Assembly: GCA_019096065.1 (NCBI GenBank)
Contig: JAGUCH010000008.1
Location: 4,903,001 to 4,967,000 of the forward strand
DNA length: 64,000 nucleotides
Source: Paracyclopina nana
Taxonomy: Eukaryota; Arthropoda; Copepoda; Cyclopoida; Cyclopettidae
Direction: 5' to 3'
Part shown: one piece after another, positions 10,214-23,300 of the stretch
Numbering within the stretch: the first letter of the stretch is position 1
How the letters are laid out: the number at the start of each line of letters is the position of its first letter
Notes under the pieces: model-generated
What the model was told of the DNA's origin: nothing
Database searches by the model: none
Seen by the model: only the letters and a program-made list of their open reading frames with translations
Made by a program: the position numbers and the translations under genes

Positions 10214-12131
10214 TTATTTGGAAAGAGTGACGAAGGGGACTCGTTTCTTAGCTTTTGCGTCCACGGTTGAAGAAGAGGCGGCGTCAGTCTGCTTTGAGGT
10301 CACTGCAAGCTTTTCGTGCTTTTCTTCGGCAAGTGGAGACGTTTCCTCCAGCACCAAACTAAGATCATTTTCGTCTATGTCATCATCAACCTTTGCCTTT
10401 GGACTCGATATCGTGATGAGCTGAAGCCTTTTGGGATTTGGCTTGCCACCCTCCTTCACGCTTCTGATCTTAATCTCAGCCGGACTGCAAACGCCTTCTC
10501 GATTCAGAGGAATGCCTTCCTTGCTAACTGGAACCATGTCATCATCCTCATCTTCCTCTTCCTCATTAATTTCGTCGTCATCATCGTCCATCATTTCCAT
10601 AAGGCTGTCATCGACGTTCTCCGCAACTTGGCTTGTGTACTCTGTTCCGATTTCTCCTTGCTTAAATTTGATAATAGAGCAAAAGCCATCAGTTGACGAG
10701 ACGATCAAAGACAGTCCATCTTGAGACCTGAAAAGGAACAAATTACGTTACATCCGAGAGATATAGAAAACGGGCTTTAACGAATAAGCATACCATGCAA
10801 GATCATTAAGGCTAACATAGTGAACTTTTGAAACTCGAGCGAATGGTTCGGGCTGCTGAGTGTCATAAAAGATGATGGTGTTTTTGGTAGCCACAGCAAA
10901 CACCATCCGGTATGGTAGGGCAAACAGAGACAAGTATTTGGTCCATGGCTTACTTTCTTCCACTATCATTCCCTCCTCAGTAGGTCTTGGGACTGGCCTG
11001 AGATTGTATTTGATTGGACTGAACCTGACAGCAATACTGATCTCTTTGCCAGGTAAATACAAGACAGGCCTGGAAAAAAATGCTACTCAAAACTTGAGCT
11101 ATTTGAATGCAAGAAAAAAGAGCTTACTTGGTAAGATTGCCTCGGGTGAACACATAGGTGCAGTTTCTGATATTCGTCTCTCCGTCAACTTCTAAAACGC
11201 CCGAAGGTACCACAATCAGCTCTCCATCGGGGCTCATATCTAACCGTCTGAAGAATGACTGAAAGGTGTCATCGTGGAACATCCTCACATTTCTCTCTTC
11301 AGTTTTGAACTGACCAGGAGTCTCCTTATCTTCCACAGTTACTGGTAAACTAGCTTTGTAAGTTTTACTCACACATTTGTAGTTCTTTGTGCTGTACACT
11401 CGGAGTGCCCTGAAAATAATTACCAACATTCTATTCCAATCTCTAATTTGAATAAACTATGCTACGTACCTGTCTCCAGATAATGTAGCAACAAATTTGT
11501 TCAAAGGATCCCAAGTGACTCCATTGACCCAACTTTTGTGGTCATCCAACATTTTGACTTTGGTGCCTTTGGCAACATCAAAAACGATTGCAGTGTTATC
11601 GGTTGAGCACGAGATTAGGAACTTGGAGCAGGGAGACCACGCAAGACCAATGACATCTTGCAAATGACCTCTAAGGGTACCAACAACGCTCCAGTTTTCC
11701 TTGTTGATCACTTCCTCACCATCTCCAAAGCCATTTGCAGCTCCTTCAAAGATATCGGGAGCAGCCTCAGCCTCGGAATACTCAAATATGAAAATGCCCG
11801 AGTCGGTGTCAGCCGAGGCCAAAAGTTTGCCATTTGGACTCCAGCGGACAGCATTGACGGAGTTCTGATGACGGCTTATGTCACAAATGCACTGAGGCTC
11901 TATTTTGCCGGAATCGTCGGTAAGGAGCTCCCAAATCTGGAAGGCACATCACTATCATTGGGAGCGAACAATTCAAGAATAGCAACTTACCACTACATGG
12001 TTGTCATCGCCACCAGTGGCTATTCGAGTGCCTCCCTCTTTTGTCGGCCTTGGGTGGGGAAATGGCTGAAAGTCAACGGCAGAAACTCGATCTCTATTAT
12101 GCCAGGCGACCAAGGGAGTGAACACTTTCAT
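10214..12131 (-). CDS. CHAF1B: Chromatin assembly factor 1 subunit B (p60), WD40 protein
   Basis: Five exons join in phase: 12131-11991, 11936-11470, 11409-11128, 11069-10794 and 10727-10214, with introns of 54, 60, 58 and 66 bp, giving 559 residues. The start MKVFTPLVAWHNRDRVSAVD matches the p60 N terminus. WD40 blades follow: TGGDDNHVVIWELL, HQNSVNAVRWSPNGKLLASA, HLQDVIGLAWSPCSKFLISC, HKSWVNGVTWDPLNKFVATL, SFFRRLDMSPDGELIVVPSG and LNDLAWSQDGLSLIVSSTDG. The C-terminal ~140 residues are acidic and basic disordered sequence, where vertebrate p60 carries its ASF1-binding B motif. CAF-1 deposits H3-H4 onto newly replicated DNA in the nucleus. Length equals that of the vertebrate protein, and nothing looks broken. 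Confidence 0.92.
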
Positions 12132-12563
12132 GTCTTGACTATTTTACTATTTTGCATTCGCAGCACTCAAAAATAACACTCAACATTGCATCTCCCGCGT
12201 ATTTCGATTGTCGGAATAATTCAAAGAAAACTCGCGAAATCTTGTATTGATAAAAGGATCGTATTATAGCCCGATAATAATAACGAAACTATTGATTTCA
12301 TTAAAACATTGAAAAAAATCCATTTCAAAAATTGATAATTTTCAAGTTAAAAATCTTTGTGCAGATATAGATTAAATGGGGAAGATATGACTCTAATTTT
12401 TCTACTTTTCACCCCTGAGTAACAAATCAAAAGCCTTAAATTTTTAGAAAACATTCATACCAAGATAAGTAAAAAAAAACAACTCGGCAAAGTATTTTTT
12501 TATCTAATGTGCTAAAAATCAAAGAGAAATAAGACGTGAAAAAACTAAGAAAGTTAGTGGAAC
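12132..12563. other. Intergenic: CHAF1B promoter side
   Basis: AT-rich. A TCTCCCGCG motif near 12187-12195 and a CTCGCGAAAT stretch near 12230 lie just upstream of the CHAF1B start and could be promoter elements. Nothing else is seen. Confidence 0.4.
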
Positions 12564-13086
12564 TCAGGTAGCACTGTTTTTATTAATCAACTTGGTTAAT
12601 GTTACGATTCTTAGCAATCTGAGTAAATCTAACTGTCGCAAGGGAACATTCCTACGTTTGAGTTTGATGTTATTCTTTTTAGCAAACTCTAGCAGCTTGA
12701 GATAGTGATATTTCAGTTTGGCCAACTTTGCTCTTAATTCATCGTTTTCTCTTTCCAATGAGTCAACCTTTCCAGCCTCAATATCTTTTTGTGATTCTAA
12801 TGTTTGAACTTCAGTGTCTTTTTTTTTCTCGACAGCTAAAAGAATCCATAAGTTAGTAAATCAAACATTTTGAAATGGTTTTATGGGTGACTCACTCAGT
12901 GGCATACTTCCTATTTTTGAGAGTTTGCCGTCTTTGCTTCAGTTTTTCCATCGTGTCTTTTGATAAGCCCTTCTCCTTCAGTTTTCTATTAAGATCCTTG
13001 ATATTGAGACAAACTAACTCATCGTCTGGTATGATTCCAGCTTATGTATCGTCGAAATCTGGCATGATTCCTCTCTTCTTTGACAT
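12564..13086 (-). pseudogene. Small-Maf-type bZIP gene, apparently disrupted
   Basis: Two exons, 13086-12896 and 12835-12564, flank a 60-bp intron (GTGAGT..TTTTAG). Exon 1 reads DDELVCLNIKDLNRKLKE, then LSKDTMEKLKQRRQTLKNRK, then YATDCR. This is the Maf extended homology region plus basic region (compare LKQRRxTLKNRxYAxxCR). Exon 2 gives the leucine zipper (LERENDELRAKLAKLKYHYL, LLEFAKKNN) and a short tail, like MafF/G/K, which pair with CNC factors on ARE/MARE sites. Two defects are seen. An in-frame TAA (near 13042-13044) lies between the only upstream ATG (13086) and the homology region. A run of nine A just after the splice junction puts the zipper out of frame; eight A would restore family spacing. 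It may be a relic, an assembly indel, or a gene with an unseen 5' exon. Confidence 0.7.
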
Positions 13087-16000
13087 TGTGATACTTGAAC
13101 GTGGGCATCCTAAAAAAGAGTCATGATTTGCTGCTTGTCTCTCATAATTTGTTCGTATAGTTTTGAGGCTTACAGGTTTCCTGAATTATGAAAGGGGCGA
13201 ATTCATTTTATTTTTTATAGTTTTTAGCGTTCCCTTGGAGCTGCATACTTGTCGTAGTAGCCCGATTAAGCTTGACAACCTAGCTTTTAAAGTCGAGCTC
13301 TTTGTTACTATGACTACGCAATCGTGAAAATATCAATAGTGAGCATTTTCGGCAAAAGTAATGCTGTTAACGCACGAAAACAAAAAATTGATTAGTTTAA
13401 ATATGCATAGCTTTTTACATAATTTAAAAATCTGCAATTATGATGCCATGTCTAGCCTGAGTTGTGGAAGCTCGATCCTATTATCACCTGCGCATTTTTT
13501 TGGTGCTTTGAATGCTTTTATAATTGATGTAATTAATAGCAGCTTTACTCAAACATCTGATAAATGATCAGTTTCTCTATTTCAACGGTGAATTTGGGCT
13601 GCCTGAAAGGTAGAGTTTTTAATTGTTCTGCGCTAACGCTATTCATCGGATTTTTCTGTAACGAGTCACGAAACTTTTCATAGTAGAGTTTGCATGCTCA
13701 TGCGTGATTGCTTTATCTAGCTAGCTTTATCTGTTAGCTTCCAGAGTTTTCGCATCGCAATCTACGCTGTTTGCCACTTTTTTCTTATGCTTATCTGACA
13801 AGGCAGAAAATTTGGAAAATTAGGCAATGATTGTATGACAACAGACACACGCGACTGTTGCGTGACCATAACTTTAGCTTAATGAGGGAAAGCATCTGGT
13901 TGGTAAATAGCTAAATGTCTTTATTAGCAGCTTGCAAGTGTTGTAAAAGTGTCACATAAAATAGCCACCATGACCATTTTTACAGTAGCTCGCCACGTGT
14001 AAGCAGTAACAGAAATAGCACTCTTTTTAATTAGCTTTTCGCTGCAGCAGAAGAACTTGATCAACTTTTGTTCTTTTTAGGGGCTTGTTTGCTGCTAATG
14101 ATTGTCGCACCTTTTTAGTGTCACATTTGCGAAGAAGGATGACAAAGTGTGGGAAGCTGAGTTTTTTCCTCCAGTAAAGTTCTGTTTTTAGCCAGGCATG
14201 CATGGCCAATGATGTTTCCTTCATCAGTCACTCAGTCATCCTTGATCCCTTCCGTTCTTCAGGTCATTAGTGACATTGAAGCGTCTCCTCGAAAAAGCAA
14301 CTGGCAATTTCTTGTGATTTCTTAGCTGCTACTTCAGAATGCCCATGGGCACCACACGACTCATTATGTGGTAAACACATCCATTATCTGGCAATACCTG
14401 CTGCAACGTCCATCAATATTTTGAAGAAAAGAAAGTGGTCCTCATCTGCTGCTGCTGCTGCCCATAAAGGCAATTTTCACTTGTGGGATTTCATCATGCT
14501 CAAGTAGATGACTCGGCTCATTTGCGAGTTGTCGGTGTTGCTCTCGGATAGGCTATCTACGTTATAATTCGTTATACTATATAACCTCTCGATTGGCCTT
14601 ATCTTCCTTGATAATGTGCAACGAGCCAATTTTCCTGTTCCACCTTCAAGTACAATAAATAATGTCCCGCAGAGTCATCTCAGCAGGCCAGCCAATATGC
14701 TCATGATCAGATGCAAAAAAATTGATCACTTGCGACACAAAGATTCCGCGAAACACTCATCTTTCCCGTAAAACAGCGTGAGATCAGAAGTATCCACGTG
14801 CAATTGAGCAAACACTTGCAGAGCTATCACCACGTGAAATCGAGATTGCCCGTAATTGCCAGCAAAAAAATCAAGTGTACAACATTTATACTCTTTGTTT
14901 GTTTGGCCTTCGTTCTCCTAGTATTTGCCCCCCTCAATAATAATCTCCTCCAGGTGGAAAAAACACTTTGCAGCCTCACAATATTGGCAAGATTTGCCTC
15001 CGTGAGGGGTATGACACATCAGCTCTGAATGCTCTTTAAAAGCGTTCAAGTAGTACTTGAGCAACGGCCAGTCTGTAGCACTGAACACTTGGCTTTATCT
15101 TTTCACACACAACAATGCACACTGGCCGATCGCAAGGATCAATTCACAAAAGACTCACTAGCAACTGTCAAAAACTCGGCTCTTTTTTCGCTGAGCAAAA
15201 CACGCGAGTAACGTCTAAATGGAAGCCTTTTAATGTGCATGGCATCAAAAGTATATACTGGTGAAAAGGCGAGGAGCACATTCGGTAATGCGGCCAGTGT
15301 GCAAAGAGATTGGAGCAATTTTCAACAAGTAGTACACGAGTACTTGAGTTTTGAAAGTGGCGTTGCACTTTTTTTAATTGCCCAAGTTTTTGATAGCTTG
15401 AGTTTTACGCTCTTTTTTCGAGGAGCAGCCAGGGGAGAGCTTGTTTTCAGATAAATGATGCTTTTGTTTCCCATGTAGCAGCGCTGAGAATGTTCTTTGT
15501 CTTGCGCAAAAAAAGTCGACAAATGAGTGACCTGAAGACACATTTATGGGAAAATTGTTTGGCTTTGATGATGATGATGAGGGTGACACTTGTTTTCTTC
15601 GCATAATATCACGGATAGATGGTTGAAACTGATAGGAATGACCGGAATAATTGAATCTTGCCCAGTTGACACAGTGGCCACATGCTGGTGAGACGAGCGA
15701 TAACCATCTCACTTGATGATCACCACAAAAGCAAAGTTGCTGCAGTATTATTGCACGTGCAATATGGCAGGCATAACAAAAGGTTTTTGCCTGCAGGTGA
15801 CATATGGCAAAACAAGATACAAGCCGAATTCATCAGTGCGTAGCAGATATTTCTGCCTTATTTTCCACTTGATTTTTGCGGAGCATCGAATTTCTTGGCT
15901 AATGTGCGATGATGGAGCGAGGTTCGAGTTACGCGAGAGCAACGCAGGAAAAATTATCATTTTCACAAGTTCAGAGGTCACGCGCGAGTGGCTCGCACGT

Positions 16001-16546
16001 ACACACACAAGATGGGTCAACTCGTCACCAACTTTTACTATACGTGCAATTTGATGATGACAAATGCGAAAAATTGCAAATATTCAGACAAGGGCTCGCG
16101 CGCGTCTCGTCGGGAAAGCTGCCTAAAAATTGCCAGCAGTTCTCAAGATCCAGAGTCTTTGTTCTTAATTGCGTCTCAAAAAATCACCCGATTTATTATC
16201 ATGTTATTCATAAAGTACTAATGAGTCACACACGCAGGATAGCAATGTTTCATCATCCTCTATAATTAGCGAGTTTCAGCTTGAACGCAAGCATTGTCAA
16301 TATCATAAAAAAGTGCGCAAAATTGAGCTATATCTCCTCGTGAGTCAACGTTGATTTACTTTTAACACCCATCATCCGAAGCTGGCGGTGCTTCGCAGCG
16401 CAACGCACGGTTGGAGTGGAAATTCGTGAGGCGGAGTTTCACGTCATCAGCGGAGTGCGAGCGTGCGTTTCTTAGCTCGGCTGAAAATCCTTGCGAAGTT
16501 AGTTTTTCACCTTCGCTCATTGATACCAGACGTGCCTTAAATTACT
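13087..16546. other. Gene-poor stretch, 3.5 kb
   Basis: No supported gene. Short frames on both strands lack coding character and domains. A CTG-type trinucleotide run lies at 14446-14461. The last 150 bp (16390-16546) are richer in CpG and are the likely promoter and 5' UTR of the following gene. Confidence 0.5.
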
Positions 16547-17323
16547 ATGGCTATCCCACTTTTGCTGCAAGTTGGAGCCGTTCCTTTCGTGACCGGCCAA
16601 GACTCGCTGGCCGCCCGAAGACAGCACCAAAGGGCAGCAGCAGCCGCAAGCACAGTGACACTCACCAGCCACCAGAGGGCTGTCATCGGGGAATTGATGT
16701 CAGAGGCCGCTCAAGCCATCAAGGATGTCCTCAGACAGCCCCAGACCTCATCCATTTGCATCAACACTGATCTCACGGTACCGCCAAATACTCCCAACTT
16801 GACCACCTCGACGTTCGAATTTCCCGAGCCGCCAGCAGCGATGTCATCAAGCTCCTCAGACGAAAACGAGCTTGGCACGCCAAAGAGACCTCAGCGAAAG
16901 CTGAAGAGAAAGCGAGTGCAATCCTTCAAAAAGCACCGGGTTTCTCCCAAGAAGCAGACCACCTCGGACGAGGCCGATGACGAGGCCAGTGACAACGAGG
17001 AAAGCCTGGAGGAGCTCAAGCTCAAGCTGGACCTGATCTCAGAGTCGCAAATTGCTGCAGTGACTTCGTCGCCCTCAGATGCCGAAAGCGAGGAAGAGGA
17101 CGATGCCAAAAAGTGGGCTCAGGTTGGAGAAGAGCTGAGGTTCATTGCCGACAGGTTCGGCAGTCCGGATGAAGACTCCGCCGAGATCGATTTCAGCAAT
17201 CCCTTCAAGGCCTCCGACTTGGTTTCCCTCATGAACTTGATGCTGCCAGTGTCGGTTCCACAGTCCCTTTGGTCAGCTCTGCTCAGCTACGCAGCATGGA
17301 AGATCTTCAAGAGATTCCAATGA
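16547..17323 (+). CDS. BH3-only-like Bcl-2 family regulator with C-terminal hydrophobic tail
   Basis: An intronless frame of 258 residues starts at ATG 16547, and a poly(A) signal AATAAA lies near 17442. The N-terminal half has an Ala/Gln-rich helix and a Ser/Glu- and Lys/Arg-rich disordered stretch with an NLS-like cluster (RKLKRKR). At about residues 188-202 lies WAQVGEELRFIADRF. It fits BH3 (h1 V, h2 L, h3 I, small A, invariant D, h4 F) and lines up without gaps with Bim IAQELRRIGDEF and Bmf IADQF. The last ~30 residues hold a hydrophobic tail (LWSALLSYAAWKIFKRF) placed like the Bim/Bmf membrane anchor. BH3-only proteins bind pro-survival Bcl-2 proteins at the mitochondrial outer membrane and trigger apoptosis. 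No BH1/BH2 is seen. Function is inference from motif and layout. Confidence 0.65.
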   Translation: MAIPLLLQVGAVPFVTGQDSLAARRQHQRAAAAASTVTLTSHQRAVIGELMSEAAQAIKDVLRQPQTSSICINTDLTVPPNTPNLTTSTFEFPEPPAAMSSSSSDENELGTPKRPQRKLKRKRVQSFKKHRVSPKKQTTSDEADDEASDNEESLEELKLKLDLISESQIAAVTSSPSDAESEEEDDAKKWAQVGEELRFIADRFGSPDEDSAEIDFSNPFKASDLVSLMNLMLPVSVPQSLWSALLSYAAWKIFKRFQ

Positions 17324-20300
17324 TGGCGATGACTCATCGTCATTTTTTCGCATTGCTGTGATAACTTATAAATACTATTTTCTTCTCTCATGACTATCAT
17401 ATTTTCGTACCCATATCCACATATAAAAATATGCATACGCAATAAAATGGAATTTTTTTGTAAGTAGACTCGAGTCCTATTTTTAGTCGGCCTGTCAGCT
17501 ATAATGCAATTATATTGATGGCACCGCGAGGATTTGTCAGACAGCTCTCTGTCCAAATTGACCCAGGTCAGCAGGTTGTTGTTTGTTCAAAATCGAAATG
17601 ATGATGAAAGATTGGGCTGCCAAAGTCCGGCTTCGCGACACACAAACGTTGTAATCATCCGATTATTGAATTTCGGATCGTTGTTACCTTCAATCATCAT
17701 GATGGTTTTGCTGCAAAATTTATGCAAAATCCAACCCCTCATTTCCATGCCAATTATGTCCCGTGCCAAGCTCTGCGTACTACATCAATTGCCGACGCAG
17801 TCACAACCATTACACACACTTTTGAGCCGGCTAAATCACCACTTAAGAGAAATTTATTTGCTGCTACCTAGGCTTTATCGCATGATAAATTAGCCCCGCG
17901 CTTAATGACCGGGTTCGCAGTATGCAGTAGCAGCATGGAGAAGAAATCTGTAATCGCCAATTATTTGGTCATTTAAAAAGGGGTCGTCACCTTTTAGGGT
18001 TATTGTTGATGAGGATCTTCCTGTTTATTCGATTATTATCCTCTCTCTGCCAATAAGTTGCCGCTATCGAGGTCAATGACTTGGTGATTTCCATGAATTA
18101 CACAATGGTCTGATCTTTGTGAACCCCATTTTCAGCAAGTGGTTCGTGTCTAGCCCGTGCCGGCCGACTTTTTTCCCACCCTGTTTCTCGGGGCTACCAT
18201 AAAATACCGGTTTACTTTAATGCACCTTCAAAGGTCGCTTTCGGGGTCAACAGCGGCCTTTTGGAGCAAAAAATCACGCAACACTATGAAAAGTTTGCCT
18301 TTGTGCTCAAGAGCAGGAGTGAAATCTTCCGGCTTTAACGTTGCGGTTTGCCAAATAATTGCTACTTGACATTAAAAACGCGCGTTTTCCGCGAAAAATT
18401 TTCAACGGCAAATGCGTCAATGGGAAAACAGGGCAATTGTTTCGCAAGCGCCAATTTATTTACTGCTAATGCTAAACTAGTAGAGGTACGCTAAAATATG
18501 TGGCGGTAACAAATATGAAAAGTGACAAATGCGATTGAACTGCTTAAAGGTCGGCTCACGTGCCAAATCCCAATTTTTGTGAGTGACATGGCATGGAAAC
18601 GTGCCCGCGTGCATTATGTACCTCGCACTCATTAATATGGGCGATTTTATGCAAATCGCCGCCTTTATGTGACTCCTTCTTTAATTGACAGTTGAACACA
18701 CACGCGCGCGTCTACAGCAAAAAAAGCGTAGTAGCGAAAAAGGAGAGCTTTGTAGCATTGGAAAAAATTAGCTGCATTTTCGGTAGGGTTGGCTGGCTGC
18801 GCACGAGCTTCAAAAATGAGTTGTCACCCGACTAAATTCGGAGATTAGACAAATTAATTGCCACTCTAATGATCCCGACCCCCTCGGGTAAATGATGATG
18901 GTGTTGAGTCCATTGAGGATAAAAGCGTGCACTTTTTTATAGCGCCAACTACATGCGAGGATTTGCATAAACTCCTTTTTTATGCCCCATTTTTACATCT
19001 TCCACCTGTCATCGCCTTTTTTCCGTTTCGCCGTTCTTTATGCTCGGCGGAATGAAACATCATTTCGACCTATCCTTGATTTAAGCAAGAGCGCAGTCAC
19101 CTGTTTTGCTGCGCAATTTGGCAAGCTCAGTTTTCATGATCGCAGGCCTTTTTTGCCGGTGGCGTCAATTGCCTTTTTTGCGCGGCATCGATGTCAAACA
19201 AAGAAAGTGATTATCAATGCTCTTCTTTTCTCCCAGTTTTATTGGTGAATCGCAATACGGCGCGACAAAGTAGGTCAATGATCTCCACTCGGTCCGGGGA
19301 AATTGCGCAACGAAGAGCCGTGAATTTATTAGAAAAGAGCAGTTGACATCCACGTGTGAAATGATGCATCAAACAAAAGCAGCTCGGCTAGGGGTGACTG
19401 ACCTATATTGTAGCATGGCGGATACTATTTTCGGAAAAAATGTTCAGCAGCTTTAATTACCCGACTTCTTCCAATTCGAAGCTCCTCCTCGGCCGCCTCG
19501 CGTTTGTTGACAAAGCAAACAGCGGAGATTGAGGCCATCTCTGTGTACTCAAAGGAGCTGTTTGCTGATGAATTTACAATTTGAGAACCCTTCTTGATTA
19601 CACAAAAACATAGAGCATATTTGACAATGTGCAATGGCCTTGAACGCGCAAGAGCAGCCCTTTTTAGGGCGTGAGCAGCAAGTGAGTCATCGGAAAGTAT
19701 TTCCGCTAATTCTTCACCGTAGATATTTATCTGGCTGCATTTTTGGCGGATATGACTCACGCGCATTGTTCAGAGATAAAAATTGATTCTTTGACATGGA
19801 TATTGAGTTTGGTCAATTAACTCCTCAGAAGTGATGAGATGAAGGTACAATTGCACCTTTTGGCATCATCATCATTATTTGGCAGGAGCCCAGCTCACGT
19901 CCAATTACTTCTTGCCAATCTTCCGAGCTCGAGGCGGGATTGGAAAATATTAAGAGCGCCATAAATGCAAGCCTTTCCAATGATCGAAGGATCATACGTC
20001 ATTGCATCAGCAAATAATATTCGGAATTATTTGAATGGGGCCAAAAGGGATGAATGTCGAATTAATTTTTGAATGATGGAAGTTTTGTGAAGTCACTCGA
20101 ATTTGTAACCACATTTCATATTCAAGCTCTCGACACCACCACGTGACGCAAATTAATTCACAAAGGAACAATGCTTAACCACGTGGTTTGCATAATAATA
20201 ATAATAACAAATAATGGTAGCTTCCATTTTTCAAAAAACGAAAATCCAGAGCAAATGCCGCAGTGATGTTGATGATGAAACTGATCATTAGTGATTATTC

Positions 20301-23300
20301 ATGCATGATTTGATAGAGGGTGAGGAGAAGAAATAATGACTTTTTTTCTAATTTGCATATTGCACCTGGCTCTTGGGGCTTTTATCTTTGGAGCAAAAAA
20401 TGGCGGTCTTGTTGGGAGTAATTGTTGCAATTTTGCTACGGAGAGAGCGTGCCAAACAAAAGAAATATCTCTCTCGGCTAGAATGCAGCCATTAAAAAAA
20501 TCCACTCCTGATTTACATTCCTGTTTATAGTCGTAGCATGCATGTAAAACCAGGAAAATTGTGCTTTTTGCACTTTGCTATTATTCCCCATCCTCAGTTG
20601 CTTGTTGGCCATATCCACTTTGGTAGATAATTTACGACCTCTGGCTGTCTTCTTTGTTCTGCAAATTAATGCCAATATAGCACACTTTTTAAAGAGTAGT
20701 AGTTTATATTGTGAAAACCCAACACTTTGCATACCACACACACACACTCGCGCGCATATGTTGGTTATAATTCACGCGCTATGAGGATTTATGATCCACT
20801 TGGTTTATTGCTTCATCATGTAAATAATGCCAGAGAAGAAAGCAGCCCATTTCGCAGATTGTTATCAAAATGGCCGCAAAAAATGATGGACTACGGTTCA
20901 CTTCCTTTGTGGCTTTATTTATGGGCTGCCAATAATTATTATATATTTACGGCCAACTAGCAGCCATTCTATAATTTGACATCAATTGAAAGTGAAAATG
21001 GACACCTTGGCGAAAAAATGAGTCTGAGGTCAAACTAGCTAGGTCTCTTTTGTTCCCCAAAGGCCAAAAAAGATAAATGGCTTGTGAGTACCTATCATCA
21101 TCATCATCATCAGATCAGGTGGTATAAACAAGGGACATGAGATTTTTCCAGCCTGGCCTGCAATAGAAAATCTCATTTCCTCTTGGAGGTAATTTGATGT
21201 GGCAGCTAACAGTGGCAGCAGCTCTCTCTCGCTCTGCATGACCCATTTGTAATTTGAATTCAAGAATTGGCCTCGCTTCGCTATATGCGCATCACACTAC
21301 GCTTACGGAAGGCTTATAAACCTTTTAGCAAGGCGATGAAACTTGGTCAATTTGAAGCAGTAGTGTCTCGTTTTTATGGACACTCGAGTCCAGTTCATGT
21401 GGAAGGTGCCATTGTTTTATGGTATTGGCCCAGTGTGCTCGAAAAGCTGTCAGAGTTGAAGGGTTGAAATATCAGCAATAAACACGAGCACTTTTGAAAA
21501 TGAGGGGAGCTCAGCGAGAGCACGTGTAGAGCAGTTAAAATTGTCTCACGTTACAATGTTAGAAAAATAGACTTTTCTGAGATATGTCAAGAAATTGGAA
21601 ACGAGGGCTCGTGCATGTCCAAGGAGCAAACAGAATTAACTTGAGCGTGAATTTTGGTGAAATGAGTTGTTTTGTCGCTCGAGAGCTCGTAAAAGTTGAT
21701 GCATCACATGCAATAAAAGGTGGCCACGTGATTGGTTTGGAACCGTAGGTGCTCATTAGTCGGGACCAGGGGCACACACCAGACAACATTTAATAGTTCG
21801 AACAAAGACCAAAACCCACCACCTGTTGCACACTGGGCATCATCGACAACTTGACTCGACCCTCAGCCCGACATCGAAATCGCCCATCATTGCTCATAAA
21901 ACATTTGCTCATTTCGCGCTGGCCAAAATGAAAAGAAAAAATCGAACAGCTTTTGCAGCTTCTTGGTTCGGGCGATGCCTAATCCTCCACTTTCCTACGA
22001 GTCGAGTTGGAGGACGGGCATCAATAATCTTTTAAAGGGAGACAAGAAGTGATTTGCCCCGGAGCTCGAGGTGGGAGAACGGGGTGACGCTGCAGCGCAA
22101 ATCAGTGCGAACATGCTGCCAAAGCCCGAGAGCGATCATTGTTGAGCCACCCGATCTTCATTTAAGCCAGTGTGAAGTGTGCTGAGCTGTCCGCTTCGTA
22201 ATTAGCGGTGATTTCATGTTCAAATGGACAATTGAGGACCCCCTCATTTGCACTGCGAGAAAGTTTCATTTTCCGCAAAATGGCTACTGCTGCTGCTGCT
22301 GTAAGTAGTCATAAAGCAAACACATGCCCTTTAGCCCTCTTGAAAGACGATTCATCAGCCCAAAGAGCAGCAGCTAGGTCGTCTGGTGTTTTTCATATAT
22401 TATTGAGAAGAAATTATCTTATCCGTGGCAACATGTGAGTCGCCTTGTTTATCACCTTGCGCTAATGAAGACGCGTCTCTGGCAAATAAAAAAAAAAGTT
22501 GACAGCACCACCCACACACGGAGCTAGCATATCAGCAAGAAATTACGATCGCTCGTAAAGTTCCCTTAATGAGAGCTCTGCATCTGGCAGAGACAAACGC
22601 ATCTTTTTATGGCAAAGTGTTTATGGGGCGCGCGCGAGCATGAGGAGAAAATTGACGTTTTTACTGCGCGGATTTGGGGCTGCCGAGGTGTTTCCTCGTT
22701 GACGCAGCTTTCCAGGAAAACGCAGCCAATTTCCAAGAAAAAGAGTGGTTTTCTCAACCCTTGCTAGACCATGACCATCTGGACAAATTGTTTGTTGAAA
22801 CGTTCATTGCCCTCCAACCAAGCAGGAGACCGAGTTGAAAACACATCATCAGGATAACCGAAAGTGGCCATCAGCAATAATAATACGAGATTAGCGTTGT
22901 GACCGCGCTCGTTTTGCGTACTTTTTGGTGGCTACTGCAGCAATTCTCTAGCCTTCCAAGTTTTGTGGTCAACTCAAATGGGTGGTGGTTATAGTAGCAT
23001 TGGTCTCTCTCCCATTTACACTCGATTAATTTTCGAACCGAGCGATGATTGACAAGTGTTGGAAAAAATATTGCCCACAACTTCAGCAAATGTTGTTGTG
23101 GATGACGACGAGCAACAGTTTTTGACGCAATGCTACGAAACAACAAAAGGGTTGAATTTTGAGCTTTGAACACGCTGCATGACGTCCAAAAACACATGAG
23201 CAGCTCTTGTCATTGTCATGAAATCCTCATGACAAATGACCGGCGAGGAAAATATTTTTAACTCGCGTATAGCTCGGTCTGTGTGTCGCGCATTTTACCG

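Noticed and set aside
22280-22306. ATG, poly-Ala codons and a GTAAGT donor resembling a first coding exon
   Set aside because: No matching acceptor or downstream coding exon could be found; CTG runs produce such frames by chance.
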